The notes under the pieces: model-generated | What the model was told of the DNA's origin: nothing | Database searches by the model: none | Seen by the model: only the letters and a program-made list of their open reading frames with translations | Shown: piece by piece, positions 1-9,443 of the stretch | Numbering within the stretch: the stretch's first letter is position 1 | Layout: the number at the start of each line of letters is the position of its first letter | Program-made: the position numbers and the translations under genes | DNA from: Acidobacteriota bacterium | GTDB taxonomy: Bacteria; Acidobacteriota; Terriglobia; Bryobacterales; Bryobacteraceae | Assembly: GCA_018268935.1 (NCBI GenBank) | Contig: JAFDVS010000038.1 | Span: 16,202-80,201, forward strand | Reading direction: 5' to 3' | DNA: 64,000 nt

Positions 1-1923
1 TTTGTGGTGGACGATGCGATCGTGATGTTGGAGAACATCGTGCGGCACATGGAAATGGGCACTCCGCCGATGGAAGCGGCCTATCGTGGATCGAAGGAAA
101 TCGGATTCACGATTGTGTCAATGACCATTTCGCTAGCGGCGGTGTTCATTCCGATTTTGTTCATGGGAGGCGTGCTGGGGCGGCTGTTCAAGGAATTCGC
201 GGTGACCATCTGCGCTTCGATTCTGATTTCGGGGTTGGTGTCTGTGACATTGACGCCGATGATGTGCAGCCGCTTCCTGCGCGGGGCGCACGAGACGAAG
301 CATTCCTGGTTTTACCGGGTGACGGAAGGATTCTTCAACGGGCTGTTGAAGTTTTATGATTGGACGCTGCAATGGGCATTGCGGCACCGTCTGGTGGTGG
401 CGATGATGTTCTTCGTGGTGCTGGGAGCGACCGGGTATTTATTCGTGATCATTCCGAAGGGGTTCATTCCGGAGCAGGATACCGACCAGCTTTCGATCAT
501 CACGGAGGCGACGCAGGGCACGAGCTATCAGCAGATGTCGGAATATCAGAAACAGGCCGCGGCAGTGGTGGCGCAGGATCCGGATGTGGATTCTCTGGTG
601 GCCACCGTGGGCGGCCCATCGGCATCCGCGTTAGGCGGGCCGAACCTGGGACAGATGGTGGTTCACCTGAAGCCGAGGAAACAGCGTGAGCATTTGGCTG
701 GGCAGATTCTGACGCGTGTCCGGACGCAGCTGGAGGAGATCCCGGGAATCAAGGTCTATCCGCAAGTTCCTCCGACGGTGCGTGTGGGCGGCCAGTTGAC
801 GAAGAGCCTGTATCAGTTCACACTACAAACGCCGAATAAAGAAGAGCTGTACGAATACACGACAAAGCTGGAGAAGGAACTGGCGACGAATCCGGCGTTG
901 CGGGATGTGACCAGCAATCTGTTTATTGCAAGTCCGCAGGTGATGGTGAACATCCAGCGGGACCGCGCGGCGGCACTGCAGCTAAATGCACAGCAGGTGG
1001 AAAATGCGCTGTACGATGCGTACGGGCCGCGCTGGGTCTCAACGATCTATTCGAACGTGAACGAATACAAGGTACTGCTGGAGGTGCTGCCGGAACTGCA
1101 ATCGGATCCGAATACATTGTCGAAGCTTTATTTCAAGGCGAACACAGGAAAGCTGATTCCTCTGGATGCGCTGGCGAAGCTGAACATGGAGACGGGGCCG
1201 CAGGCGGTAAGCCACTACGGGCAATTGCCATCGGCGACGATTTCGTTTGATGTGGCGCCGGGCTACTCGCTGGGGCATGCGAGCGATGAAGTGGCCATTG
1301 CGGCGGCGCGCATTCTGCCCGATACGATCAGCACGGCGTTCCAGGGTTTGGCGAAGTCGTTTCAAGGATCGCTAACCAATCTCTGGATGTTGCTGCTGAT
1401 CGCGATCATGGTGGTGTACCTGGTGCTGGGCATCCTGTATGAAAGCTACATTCACCCACTGACGATTCTTTCGGGGTTGCCATCGGCGGGGTTCGGAGCA
1501 TTACTCACGCTGTACCTGCTGGGGATGGAGCTGAATATTTACTCCTTCGTCGGGCTGATCATGCTGATCGGGATTGTGGAGAAGAACGCGATCATGCAGA
1601 TCGACTTTGCACTGGATGCGGAACGGGAAGGCACTCCGGCGGAGACGGCGATTTATGAAGGCTGCCTGATTCGCTTCCGGCCGATCATCATGACGACGAT
1701 GGCGGCGCTACTGGGGGCGGTGCCGATCGCTGTAGGTTATGGGGCCGGCGGCGAAGCCCGGCAGCCGCTGGGTGTGTGCGTGGTTGGCGGGCTGCTGTTC
1801 TCGCAATTAGTGACGCTGTATTTGACGCCGGTGTTCTACCTATATATGGGCAACGCGCAGCGGGCATGGGAACGGTGGCGGGGGAAGAAGAGCGCTTCTG
1901 TCGAGGCTGTTCCCGCGGCATAG
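1..1923 (+). CDS. RND (HAE1/AcrB-type) efflux transporter, 5'-truncated by window edge
   Basis: Inner-membrane subunit of a proton-driven RND exporter working with a membrane-fusion protein and an outer-membrane channel. The reading frame is open from base 1, and the first residues (FVVDDAIVMLENI) match the AcrB TM4 segment with the Asp-Asp proton-relay pair, so roughly the first 40% of the protein lies upstream. Visible parts are the remaining TM helices of the first bundle, the second periplasmic porter/docking half (about residues 165-455 of the fragment) and the last helices, starting near LWMLLLIAIMVVYLV. The conserved segment RFRPIIMTTMAALLGA before the final helices is present. The C-terminus is short and polar (GKKSASVEAVPAA), normal for the family. 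The substrate cannot be deduced. Family assignment is very secure. Confidence 0.95.
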   Translation, partial: FVVDDAIVMLENIVRHMEMGTPPMEAAYRGSKEIGFTIVSMTISLAAVFIPILFMGGVLGRLFKEFAVTICASILISGLVSVTLTPMMCSRFLRGAHETKHSWFYRVTEGFFNGLLKFYDWTLQWALRHRLVVAMMFFVVLGATGYLFVIIPKGFIPEQDTDQLSIITEATQGTSYQQMSEYQKQAAAVVAQDPDVDSLVATVGGPSASALGGPNLGQMVVHLKPRKQREHLAGQILTRVRTQLEEIPGIKVYPQVPPTVRVGGQLTKSLYQFTLQTPNKEELYEYTTKLEKELATNPALRDVTSNLFIASPQVMVNIQRDRAAALQLNAQQVENALYDAYGPRWVSTIYSNVNEYKVLLEVLPELQSDPNTLSKLYFKANTGKLIPLDALAKLNMETGPQAVSHYGQLPSATISFDVAPGYSLGHASDEVAIAAARILPDTISTAFQGLAKSFQGSLTNLWMLLLIAIMVVYLVLGILYESYIHPLTILSGLPSAGFGALLTLYLLGMELNIYSFVGLIMLIGIVEKNAIMQIDFALDAEREGTPAETAIYEGCLIRFRPIIMTTMAALLGAVPIAVGYGAGGEARQPLGVCVVGGLLFSQLVTLYLTPVFYLYMGNAQRAWERWRGKKSASVEAVPAA

Positions 1924-1992
1924 TGGAAGCTCTTGCGAGTGCGTCCTCTGTGTGATGGAATATGAGTCTCGAATCGGGAGGATAGCACCGCA

Positions 1993-3171
1993 ATGAGAAT
2001 CAGCCGGCGCGCAGCGATGCGCGCTTTTGCCGGATGGGCGGCAGCGTCGCCGCTCTCCATCGGCCAGGACTACAGCGATCCACTGTACGGGCCCATCAAT
2101 ATCTTCGATTTCGCGGCGTTGGCGAAGAAGAAGCTGGATCCCATGGCGTGGGATTATCTGGACGGCGGGTCAGAGGACGAGCAGTCGTTGCGGGACAGCC
2201 GGGACATTTTTAAGCAGGTGATCATTCGCCCGCGGATGCTGGTGGATACGCACAAGATCGATCTGACGACGGAGCTGTTCGGGCAGAAGCTGGAGTATCC
2301 GATCATCATTGATCCATCGGGTGGAAAGAATTGCTTTCATCCGAAGGGCGAGGAAGCTGTGGCGCTGGCGGCGAACACGGCCAAGGCCCTGCACATCACC
2401 AACGGTGGAATTGACGATGTTCTGGAATCGGGCAGAGGGGCCAAGGTGTGGTGGCAGTTGACCACGGGCGGGCAGTTGCAGAATCAGCAGACGATGCGGA
2501 GCTTTGTGAAGCGCATTGAGGCGCAGGGCTGCTCGGGGATTTGTTTCACGGTGGACATCATGCACGTGTCGCATCGCGAGCGGGATATGCACAATAAGCT
2601 GGAGCGCAGCTGGTGCGAATCGGGGTTGCCGAAGCGGGATGCGCAAGGGCGTATGCCGGAAGCCAAGAATCCGTGGCGTGCGGGGCTTTATCCGTCGCGG
2701 CCGTCGCCGCTGCCGACGTGGAATTCACTGCGGGAGTTGCGGCAATTGACGAAGCTGCCGATTGTAGTGAAGGGAATTTTGATTGGAGAGGACGCTGCGA
2801 GGTGTGTGGATTTCGGAGCGTCGGGAATTATTGTTTCAAGCCATGGGGCACGGCAGATGGATCATGTCGGATCGACGCTGGAGGCGCTGCCGGAATGTGT
2901 ACGGGCAGTGAATGGGCGGATCCCGGTGATGATCGATGGCGGGTTCCGTCGCGGCACGGACATTCTGAAGGCTTTAGCGCTGGGGGCGAAGGCAGTGGCG
3001 ATTGCACGGCCGTACCTCTATGGGTTGGCGTGCTTCGGACAGCGCGGTGTGGAACGGGTGCTGGAGTTGTTGAAGACAGAACTAGCGTTGAATATGGGGT
3101 TGGCCGGCGTGCCGAATATCGCGTCGATTGACCGCAGCCTGGTGCGGTTCCGGAGTGAAATGAAGTGGTAG
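1993..3171 (+). CDS. FMN-dependent alpha-hydroxy-acid oxidase/dehydrogenase
   Basis: Member of the glycolate oxidase / L-lactate dehydrogenase (LldD) TIM-barrel family, which oxidises 2-hydroxyacids to 2-oxoacids with FMN. Visible motifs are the N-terminal block RPRMLVDTHKIDLTTELFG, the catalytic histidine/arginine loop SSHGARQMD (canonical SNHGGRQLD), and the FMN-phosphate segments MIDGGFRRGTDILKALALGA and VAIARPYLYGL. The N-terminus (MRISRRAAMRAFAGWAAASP) resembles a Tat-like signal, so the enzyme may be exported or membrane-associated. The length of 392 residues fits the family. Its stop overlaps by 7 bases the start of the next gene, a multihaem cytochrome, suggesting that electrons from the hydroxyacid are passed to a c-type carrier rather than to oxygen; this coupling is inference. 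The exact substrate is unknown. Confidence 0.9.
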   Translation: MRISRRAAMRAFAGWAAASPLSIGQDYSDPLYGPINIFDFAALAKKKLDPMAWDYLDGGSEDEQSLRDSRDIFKQVIIRPRMLVDTHKIDLTTELFGQKLEYPIIIDPSGGKNCFHPKGEEAVALAANTAKALHITNGGIDDVLESGRGAKVWWQLTTGGQLQNQQTMRSFVKRIEAQGCSGICFTVDIMHVSHRERDMHNKLERSWCESGLPKRDAQGRMPEAKNPWRAGLYPSRPSPLPTWNSLRELRQLTKLPIVVKGILIGEDAARCVDFGASGIIVSSHGARQMDHVGSTLEALPECVRAVNGRIPVMIDGGFRRGTDILKALALGAKAVAIARPYLYGLACFGQRGVERVLELLKTELALNMGLAGVPNIASIDRSLVRFRSEMKW

Positions 3172-3725
3172 CCTTGTTGGTCCTTCTGCAGCTTGGGATG
3201 TTGTTGGGGCAGGATGGACCTGCGTTGTTCGCGCCTGCGCATGAGAGCCTGATGGCGCCCGGCGCGGTGCGGATTATTGGGCGGGCCACGGGGAAGGCTG
3301 CTTTGACGCTGGATGGGAAGCCGGTGACCGTGGCGTCGCCGGCGCCTGGCGTGGTGATGGCGGAAGTGAAGGTGACGGAAGGCCTTCACGAACTGGTGCT
3401 CACCGGTGATGGCGGAGAGACAAAGGTTTCGTTCTTCGCAGGAAAAGAACATAACGGCTGGAAAATGTTCCGGCCACATCCGCCGGGGGGTGTGGGCTGC
3501 GATACGTGCCATGCAGTGAAGAATGGGGAATGGGCGATGAAGCGGGCTACGCTGGCCCCGCTGTGCCATACGTGCCACAACGCTGAGCAATTCACGAAGA
3601 TCCATGCGCCGCACAATACGGGAACGCTGGTGGATTGCCAGAACTGCCATTTCCAACACGGGTCGGCGGCGAAGACGCATTTGCGGATGGAGAAGGCCGT
3701 GGCCTGCAAGCAGTGTCACAGTTGA
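3165..3725 (+). CDS. Secreted tetrahaem c-type cytochrome (doubled CXXCH type)
   Basis: GTG start overlapping the upstream oxidase, followed by a hydrophobic signal (MVALLVLLQLGMLLG). Residues about 20-95 form a beta-rich, haem-free domain. The C-terminal half holds four CXXCH haem-attachment sites at residues 112, 134, 158 and 181 (CDTCH, CHTCH, CQNCH, CKQCH), with extra histidines between them (HAPH, HFQHG) that could act as distal ligands. Spacing resembles the doubled-CXXCH/NrfB-like small multihaem proteins. The last haem motif is two residues from the C-terminus, so the protein may be at the short end of the family. Likely a periplasmic electron carrier; the upstream FMN oxidase is the obvious partner given the overlap. 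Confidence 0.85.
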   Translation: MVALLVLLQLGMLLGQDGPALFAPAHESLMAPGAVRIIGRATGKAALTLDGKPVTVASPAPGVVMAEVKVTEGLHELVLTGDGGETKVSFFAGKEHNGWKMFRPHPPGGVGCDTCHAVKNGEWAMKRATLAPLCHTCHNAEQFTKIHAPHNTGTLVDCQNCHFQHGSAAKTHLRMEKAVACKQCHS

Positions 3726-3748
3726 AGCCAGTTATCATAGAAAGATAG

Positions 3749-4453
3749 ATGTCCCAACCGAACGGAGGCCATGCGCCTGCCCTTGTGCTGTTCGATATCG
3801 ACGGCACGCTGGTGCGCCGCGCCGGGCCTCATCACCGAGAAGCTCTGATGGAAGCCGTGCGTCACGTCGCAGGACTGGATGTGACGATGGAACACATTCC
3901 CGTGCAGGGAATGCTGGACGGGGATATTCTTTCGTGGATGCTGCGGGACGCGGGCGTTGAGCCGAAGCGCATTCGCGAATGGATGCCAGTATTGACACGG
4001 CGTGCGCAGTGGATTTATTCGCGCCGGTGTCCGGCGGATCTGAGCGACAAGGTCTGCCCGGGAGTGGTGGAGTTGCTGGAGACCCTGCGGCAACGGCGCC
4101 TACTGACGGGGATTGTGTCGGGAAATCTGACGCAGATCGGTTGGAAGAAGATGGAGCGGGCCGGATTGAAGCGCTATTTCCGCTATGGGTGTTTTGCCGA
4201 TCGCGGCAAGACACGGGCGGAGCTGGTGAAACTGGCTGTGGCGGAGGCAAGGGCGAAGGCCTGGATTTCGCGCCGCACACCGATAGCTTTGATCGGCGAT
4301 CATCCGAATGACATTGAGGCCGCCAAGCGCAACCGCGTGCGATCCATCGCGGTGGCAACCGGCGTTGTGAGCAAGGAAGAGCTCGCCGTTCACCAGCCGG
4401 ATTTGCTGGTGGAAGATTTACGCAACCTGCCCATGGAGTTCATTACCGCGTGA
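3749..4453 (+). CDS. HAD-superfamily hydrolase (phosphoglycolate-phosphatase-like)
   Basis: Cytoplasmic phosphatase of the HAD superfamily. Motif I is LFDIDGTLV with nucleophile and acid/base Asp16 and Asp18. Motif II is around GIVSGNL, and motif III/IV is ALIGDHPNDIEAAKRN near residues 187-202. An alpha-helical cap of the C1 type lies between motifs I and II. The length (234 aa) matches Gph/PPase-like members. The stop codon overlaps the GTG start of the following methyltransferase by four bases (GTGA), indicating translational coupling. The substrate cannot be told from sequence. Confidence 0.85.
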   Translation: MSQPNGGHAPALVLFDIDGTLVRRAGPHHREALMEAVRHVAGLDVTMEHIPVQGMLDGDILSWMLRDAGVEPKRIREWMPVLTRRAQWIYSRRCPADLSDKVCPGVVELLETLRQRRLLTGIVSGNLTQIGWKKMERAGLKRYFRYGCFADRGKTRAELVKLAVAEARAKAWISRRTPIALIGDHPNDIEAAKRNRVRSIAVATGVVSKEELAVHQPDLLVEDLRNLPMEFITA

Positions 4454-5889
4454 GCCAGATTGAAGCGCAATCGCTTTCCGTGAAGCGAGCCGAAGTGGAG
4501 TGGCACAACTTCGCCAGCTTCGGACAGCCCGAGCGTGCATTGGAAGTGTACGCGGAAGAGAACCGTCGACGGTCATTGGTGATCCGGCAACATGCGCCGT
4601 TCATCGGTCCGATGACTCCGTTTCTGGAGATCGGGTCGGCGGCGGGGCATTCGAGCTACATGATGGCGAATGAATTCGGCGCGCAGGGGTTTGCATTGGA
4701 TTTGTCGGCCGATGCGCTGCGGCATGGAATTTATCTGATGGACAAATGGCAGTTGCAGCATGCTCCGGTGCGGGTTGCGGGCGATGCGGCGAACCTGCCG
4801 TTTCGCGACGGGTCATTGCGATTTGTGATGGCGTTCCAGATGTTGAGCCAGTTTCTGGGAATGGAACGGGTGTTCGAGGAAGTGAAGCGGGTGCTGGCGC
4901 CGGGTGGAGTGTTTTTGTTCGCCGAGGAGCCGTTGAAGCGGCTGCTGACCTTGCGCCTGTACCGCTGCCCTTACTACGACACGATGAAGCCCTGGGAACG
5001 GAAGCTGTACGACTGGGGTTTGCTGGGATATTTCGTGCGAGACGTGATCGGGGCGCATCAGGAAGAGAGCTTCGGCATCCGGCAGAATCACACGATGGGA
5101 TTGAAGGAGTGGCACGAGATGATCACGCGCCATTTCTCGTCGCAGGAGTATCAGATGTTCGTGCCGGAGCGAGGCTGGGGCGAACGGATTGTGAAGCGGG
5201 CAGCGGTGAAGCTGGATCCTTACGGGAGCGAGTGGCGTGCGGCGAAGCTGCTGGGCGGCACGCTGGCCGCTGTGTGCAAGAAGGCGGGAGAGCAAGCGGA
5301 GCCGATAGCGACGATGGCGCAGTTCGAACGATTCCTGCGCTGTCCGGATTGCCACGGGGATCTGGCGCGCGATGCGGAGGAAACGGTGTTCTGCCGTAGT
5401 TGCGGATATGCGGCGGGTTTGGAAGGCGGGGTATACAATCTGTTGCCATCGAAGGAGAAGAAGGAGCTGTATCCGGGAGACAGTCCGGACCTGATCGACT
5501 TCTGTCTGCCCTCGCATGAGCAGCGGCTGCTGGAAGGCTGGTACGAACTAGAAGGCGTGTTCGGGAACAAGTACCGGTGGATTGGGGAACGTGCAGTGGC
5601 GCGGTTGCAGCGTGTGCGCGACATTCCGCAGCGCATACGGATTCGCGGATCGGCGCATGAGAAATCGTTTGAGCGGGGACAACAGCCGCATCTGCGAGTG
5701 ATGGTGAATGGTGCGCCTTGTGGGGAATGGACGCTCGACCGTACAGGACTGTTTGTGCTGGAAGCGGACGTACCGCCAGCCGCGGAATACCGAGTGGAGA
5801 TACTTGCTTCGCCAGTGTGGCAAGCGCCTCCCGATGACCGAAAGTTCACGGTGATTCTGAGCATGATACGGCTGATCCCCCGCGAGTAG
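4450..5889 (+). CDS. SAM-dependent methyltransferase with internal Trm112-like zinc ribbon
   Basis: A class I methyltransferase fold occupies about residues 45-170. Motif I is FLEIGSAAGHSS, followed by an acidic strand end (ALDLSADALRHG) and the motif IV/post-IV region RFVMAFQMLSQF. Residues about 298-318 carry two CxxC knuckles (CPDCHGDL and CRSCGYAAG), a Trm112/YcaR-like zinc ribbon. A further 160 residues after it form an uncharacterised beta-rich domain. It starts at GTG inside the stop of the HAD gene. Ribbon plus methyltransferase combinations are common in enzymes acting on glycans, lipids or small metabolites; the substrate is unknown. Confidence 0.8.
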   Translation: MSQIEAQSLSVKRAEVEWHNFASFGQPERALEVYAEENRRRSLVIRQHAPFIGPMTPFLEIGSAAGHSSYMMANEFGAQGFALDLSADALRHGIYLMDKWQLQHAPVRVAGDAANLPFRDGSLRFVMAFQMLSQFLGMERVFEEVKRVLAPGGVFLFAEEPLKRLLTLRLYRCPYYDTMKPWERKLYDWGLLGYFVRDVIGAHQEESFGIRQNHTMGLKEWHEMITRHFSSQEYQMFVPERGWGERIVKRAAVKLDPYGSEWRAAKLLGGTLAAVCKKAGEQAEPIATMAQFERFLRCPDCHGDLARDAEETVFCRSCGYAAGLEGGVYNLLPSKEKKELYPGDSPDLIDFCLPSHEQRLLEGWYELEGVFGNKYRWIGERAVARLQRVRDIPQRIRIRGSAHEKSFERGQQPHLRVMVNGAPCGEWTLDRTGLFVLEADVPPAAEYRVEILASPVWQAPPDDRKFTVILSMIRLIPRE

Positions 5890-5938
5890 CACGCTTCTGT
5901 TATAGAATCGTCCCATTCTTTCAAGTGAAGGAGCTGGG

Positions 5939-8900
5939 ATGCGTCTTCTTGCTTTGCTGATTGCGATGGCGGCTACGACCTGGGGTCAAACCGCTTCCAC
6001 ACAAATTCTGGGACTGGTGACGGATGCTACGGGAGCTGTGGTGCCCAACGCCACGGTGACGGCCAAACGCGTGGAGACAGGAGATGCGCGATCCACTCAA
6101 ACCAATGAGACGGGGAACTACATTTTCCCGCTGGTGGATTCGGGCACGTACGAAGTGAGTTGCACGGCGACGGGGTTTAAAACAGAAGTGCGTCGTAATG
6201 TTCCATTGGAATTGAACCAGAAGGCGCGCCTGGATTTTCAATTACAGGTGGGCCAGCAGGCGGAGACGGTGGAGGTGAGTTCGGCGGCGCCGCTGCTGAA
6301 GACGGAGGATGCGACTCTCGGCTCAGTGGTGGATCACCGTCGCATTGTGGAGTTGCCCTTGAATGGACGCAACTTCGCACAGGCGGCGACGCTGATGCCG
6401 GGTGTGGTGTACGGGTCGGCACGCATGGGCGTGGATGGTAACGCGACGATCGGGACACGAGCGATGCCGGGACAGATTGTCGGCATATCCGCGAACGGGC
6501 AGCGCGATGCGAATCAGAACATCACGCTCGATGGAGTGTCGGCCACGGATGGATTCAAATCGTCGATGCTGTTTGTGCCTTCGATCGAGGCGAATTGAAG
6601 AATTCAAGATCCAGAGTGCGGTGTACTCGGCTGAGTATGGGATGAATTCCGGGGCACAAGCAAATGTGTCGATCAAGAGCGGGACGAACAACTGGCACGG
6701 GACAGGCTTCGAGTTTCTGCGCAACGACACGATGGATGCGCGGGGGTTCTTTCTGGCTCCCAACCAGAACAAGAACAAGTTGCGACGGAATCAGTTTGGG
6801 GGCGTGTTTTCGGGCCCGATTCGCAAGGACAGCACGTTCTTCCTGGTGAACTATGAGGGACGGCGGGAGCGGCGCGGGACGCCGTCGCGCACGACTGTGC
6901 CGACGATGGCGATGCGATCCGGAGATCTTTCGGAGATCCTGATCCCGGGCAATCGCTGGTATCCGCGAGAGGCGAACCCAGCGGTGACGCGGGCTATCCG
7001 GCGGCCGGGCGATACGGCTCCGTTTCCGAACAACATCATTCCCCGGAGCCAGATCAATCCAGTTTCATTGAACATTCTCACTGCGACGAAAGGCAGCCCA
7101 TTGCCTGAGGGCGGATTCATGCCGCAGCCGAATTTCGATAACGAAGCGAAGGCAGCGGGTTCCACGTTGAATCTGGCGGGCACGAACGATCAGGTACTGG
7201 ATTCGAACCAGTATCTGACTCGGATCGATCATCGCATCAACGACAACCAGCGGTTGTTTGGGCGCTATGTGATCGTGCCCTCGAGGTGGCTGAACAATCC
7301 GCTGTTGCGGGTGAGCCAGTTCACGACGCAGTTTCGGGCGCAGAACATTGGAGTAGGGCATTCGTGGATGCTCAGCCCGCGTGTGTTGAACGATCTGCGC
7401 GTGGGGTACAACCGCATTCGTGCGAACCAGGTTGCGTTTCAGACGAACACGGATTTCACGCATCGCGACCTCGGGTTGGACATGCGAGTGACGGGCGACG
7501 GCAACCGTACACTGACGCCAAGAGAAGAGGGACTGCCGAACATCAATATCACTTCGTTTGCGGGGATCGGATCGGGGAATGTGACGTTCAACACGAACGA
7601 AACCGCTGAAGTGGCGGATTCGGTGTCGATCAATCGCGGCAAGCACAACTTCAAGTTCGGAGGGCAGTGGCGCCATAGTCCGGTAGTGAATGAAGCGTCG
7701 AACCAGCCGCGGGGACAGATCACGTTTACGCCTGACATCACGGGGATCCCGGATGCGTTTGGTGCATACCTGTTGGGCATTCCGTTGAACGCCAACTCGG
7801 CGGAAGGCGTGCCGACGAACGATATGCACCAGGAGAAAGCGGGATTCTACTGGCTGGATGACTGGAAGGCGACGTCACGGTTGACGGTGAACTTCGGGGT
7901 TCGCTGGGATTGGTATGGCGCGGTGACAGATGCCGGCGGCCGCATTCGGAATTTATCTTTCGCCAATGCGGATATGCGGACGGTGAATGGCGTTTCGTAT
8001 CCGATGCTGGTGCCGAATCCTCTCAAGGTAGAGCCGCTGTATGACATCAACAAGAAGCAGTACATGCCACGACTGGGCCTGGTGTACCGGTTCGGGGAAC
8101 GTATGGTGCTTCGCACCGGATCGGGGTTGTTCTATTCGCCGCAGCAGACCAACAATTTCAACATTCTCGGATTGAACCCGCCGTTTTCGGGCTCGACCGT
8201 GTTTCAGAACGACAGGACGCGGCCGACCGCGACGATTCAAAACCCGTTCCTGGGAGCGCCGGTGGGCGCGGGTCCGGCGGCGTTGGTGATGCTTGGCTGG
8301 CTGAAAGCGGATCGGGGCAACCGGTCGATGTATTTGAACAACAAGATCTGGCAGTGGACGATGGAATTGGAGCGGAGCTTTGGGCAGCGCTTTGTCACAG
8401 GCATTGCGTATGTGGGCAGTGCGGGATCGCACCTGGATATGCCTGTGCAGAACGCGAACAATCCCGATCCTGGATTAGGCGCGGTGCAGAACCGGCGGCC
8501 GGTGCAATTCTATGTAGATTCGACGGCGCCGAATCAGCTGTTGGCCCTCGGTACGGTGCGGCGGCTGGAGTCTTGGACGAATTCCAACTACCACGCGATG
8601 CAGATGCGAGCGGAGAAGCGGTACTCGGGCGGGCTGACGTTCAACGCTTCGTTCAATTACCAGAAGGCGATGTACATTGGCTATGGCGTGAATGAAGGTG
8701 GGCCGTTCGGAAATTCGTACACACAGGATCCGCGGAACCGGTTGGCGGACTATGGCCGGTCGCAGATTGACCAGCGATTCCGGTTCGTGTTTTCGCATGT
8801 GTGGGAGATTCCGTGGATGCGGAAAGCGAAGGGTCCAGCGGGTTGGGTGCTGGGCGGATGGTCGATCAACGGGATTATTCAAATGACTTCGGGGCTGCCG

Positions 8901-9341
8901 GTGACGGTGTCGCAGAACGGTGATTCGCAGAATACGGGGCCATCTTCGTTCTCGCGGCCGCATATTGCGGCGGGGAGCACAGTGGAGCGGGTTTGGGAAG
9001 GACGCACGATCGACCGGTGGTTCAACACGGCGGCGTTTGTGCGATCGAAGTGCGATGGATGCGCGGGCGAAGGATTATATCTGGGGCCGACAGGATACGG
9101 TAACGCGGGCGTGTCGTTGTTTGATGCGCCGGGACAGAAGACATGGGACTTCGCGTGCTTCAAGGAATTTTTACCGAAGGAAGGCCACCGCATCCAGTTC
9201 CGCTATGAGGCGTTCAATTTTCTCAATACTCCGCAGTTCAGTGCGCCATCGCGGTCACTGGGGGCGGCGGATTTTGGGCGTATCGGCGGGACGCTGGTGA
9301 ACAATCGAGAGATGCAACTGGGGCTGAAATATATTTTCTGA
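5939..9341 (+). pseudogene. Oar-like TonB-dependent receptor, disrupted by a one-base insertion
   Basis: Outer-membrane receptor of the Oar/CarboxypepD-regulatory family. A signal peptide (MRLLALLIAMAATTWGQ) leads into a carboxypeptidase-regulatory-like domain (ILGLVTDATGAVVPNATVTA, residues about 22-100). A plug domain follows (VELPLNGRNFAQAATLMPG), then a long beta-barrel ending in the typical aromatic C-terminus MQLGLKYIF. The first frame stops at 6596-6598 after residue 219. Removing one A at 6593-6594 restores PSIEAIEEFKIQSAVYSAEYG, and the barrel then continues in frame to 9341, about 1,134 residues in all. As written the gene would yield only a truncated plug. It is either a real pseudogene or a sequence error. 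A second receptor follows after a 102-base gap. Confidence 0.88.
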
Positions 9342-9443
9342 GGCAGCACGGCGCTACGCGGATCGAATAGAATCGGAGTCACCTTAAGAGTTTTTAAGAC
9401 CGCTTGCTTACGCGCGCGGTTCAGTATTGCGAAGGGGACTTCT

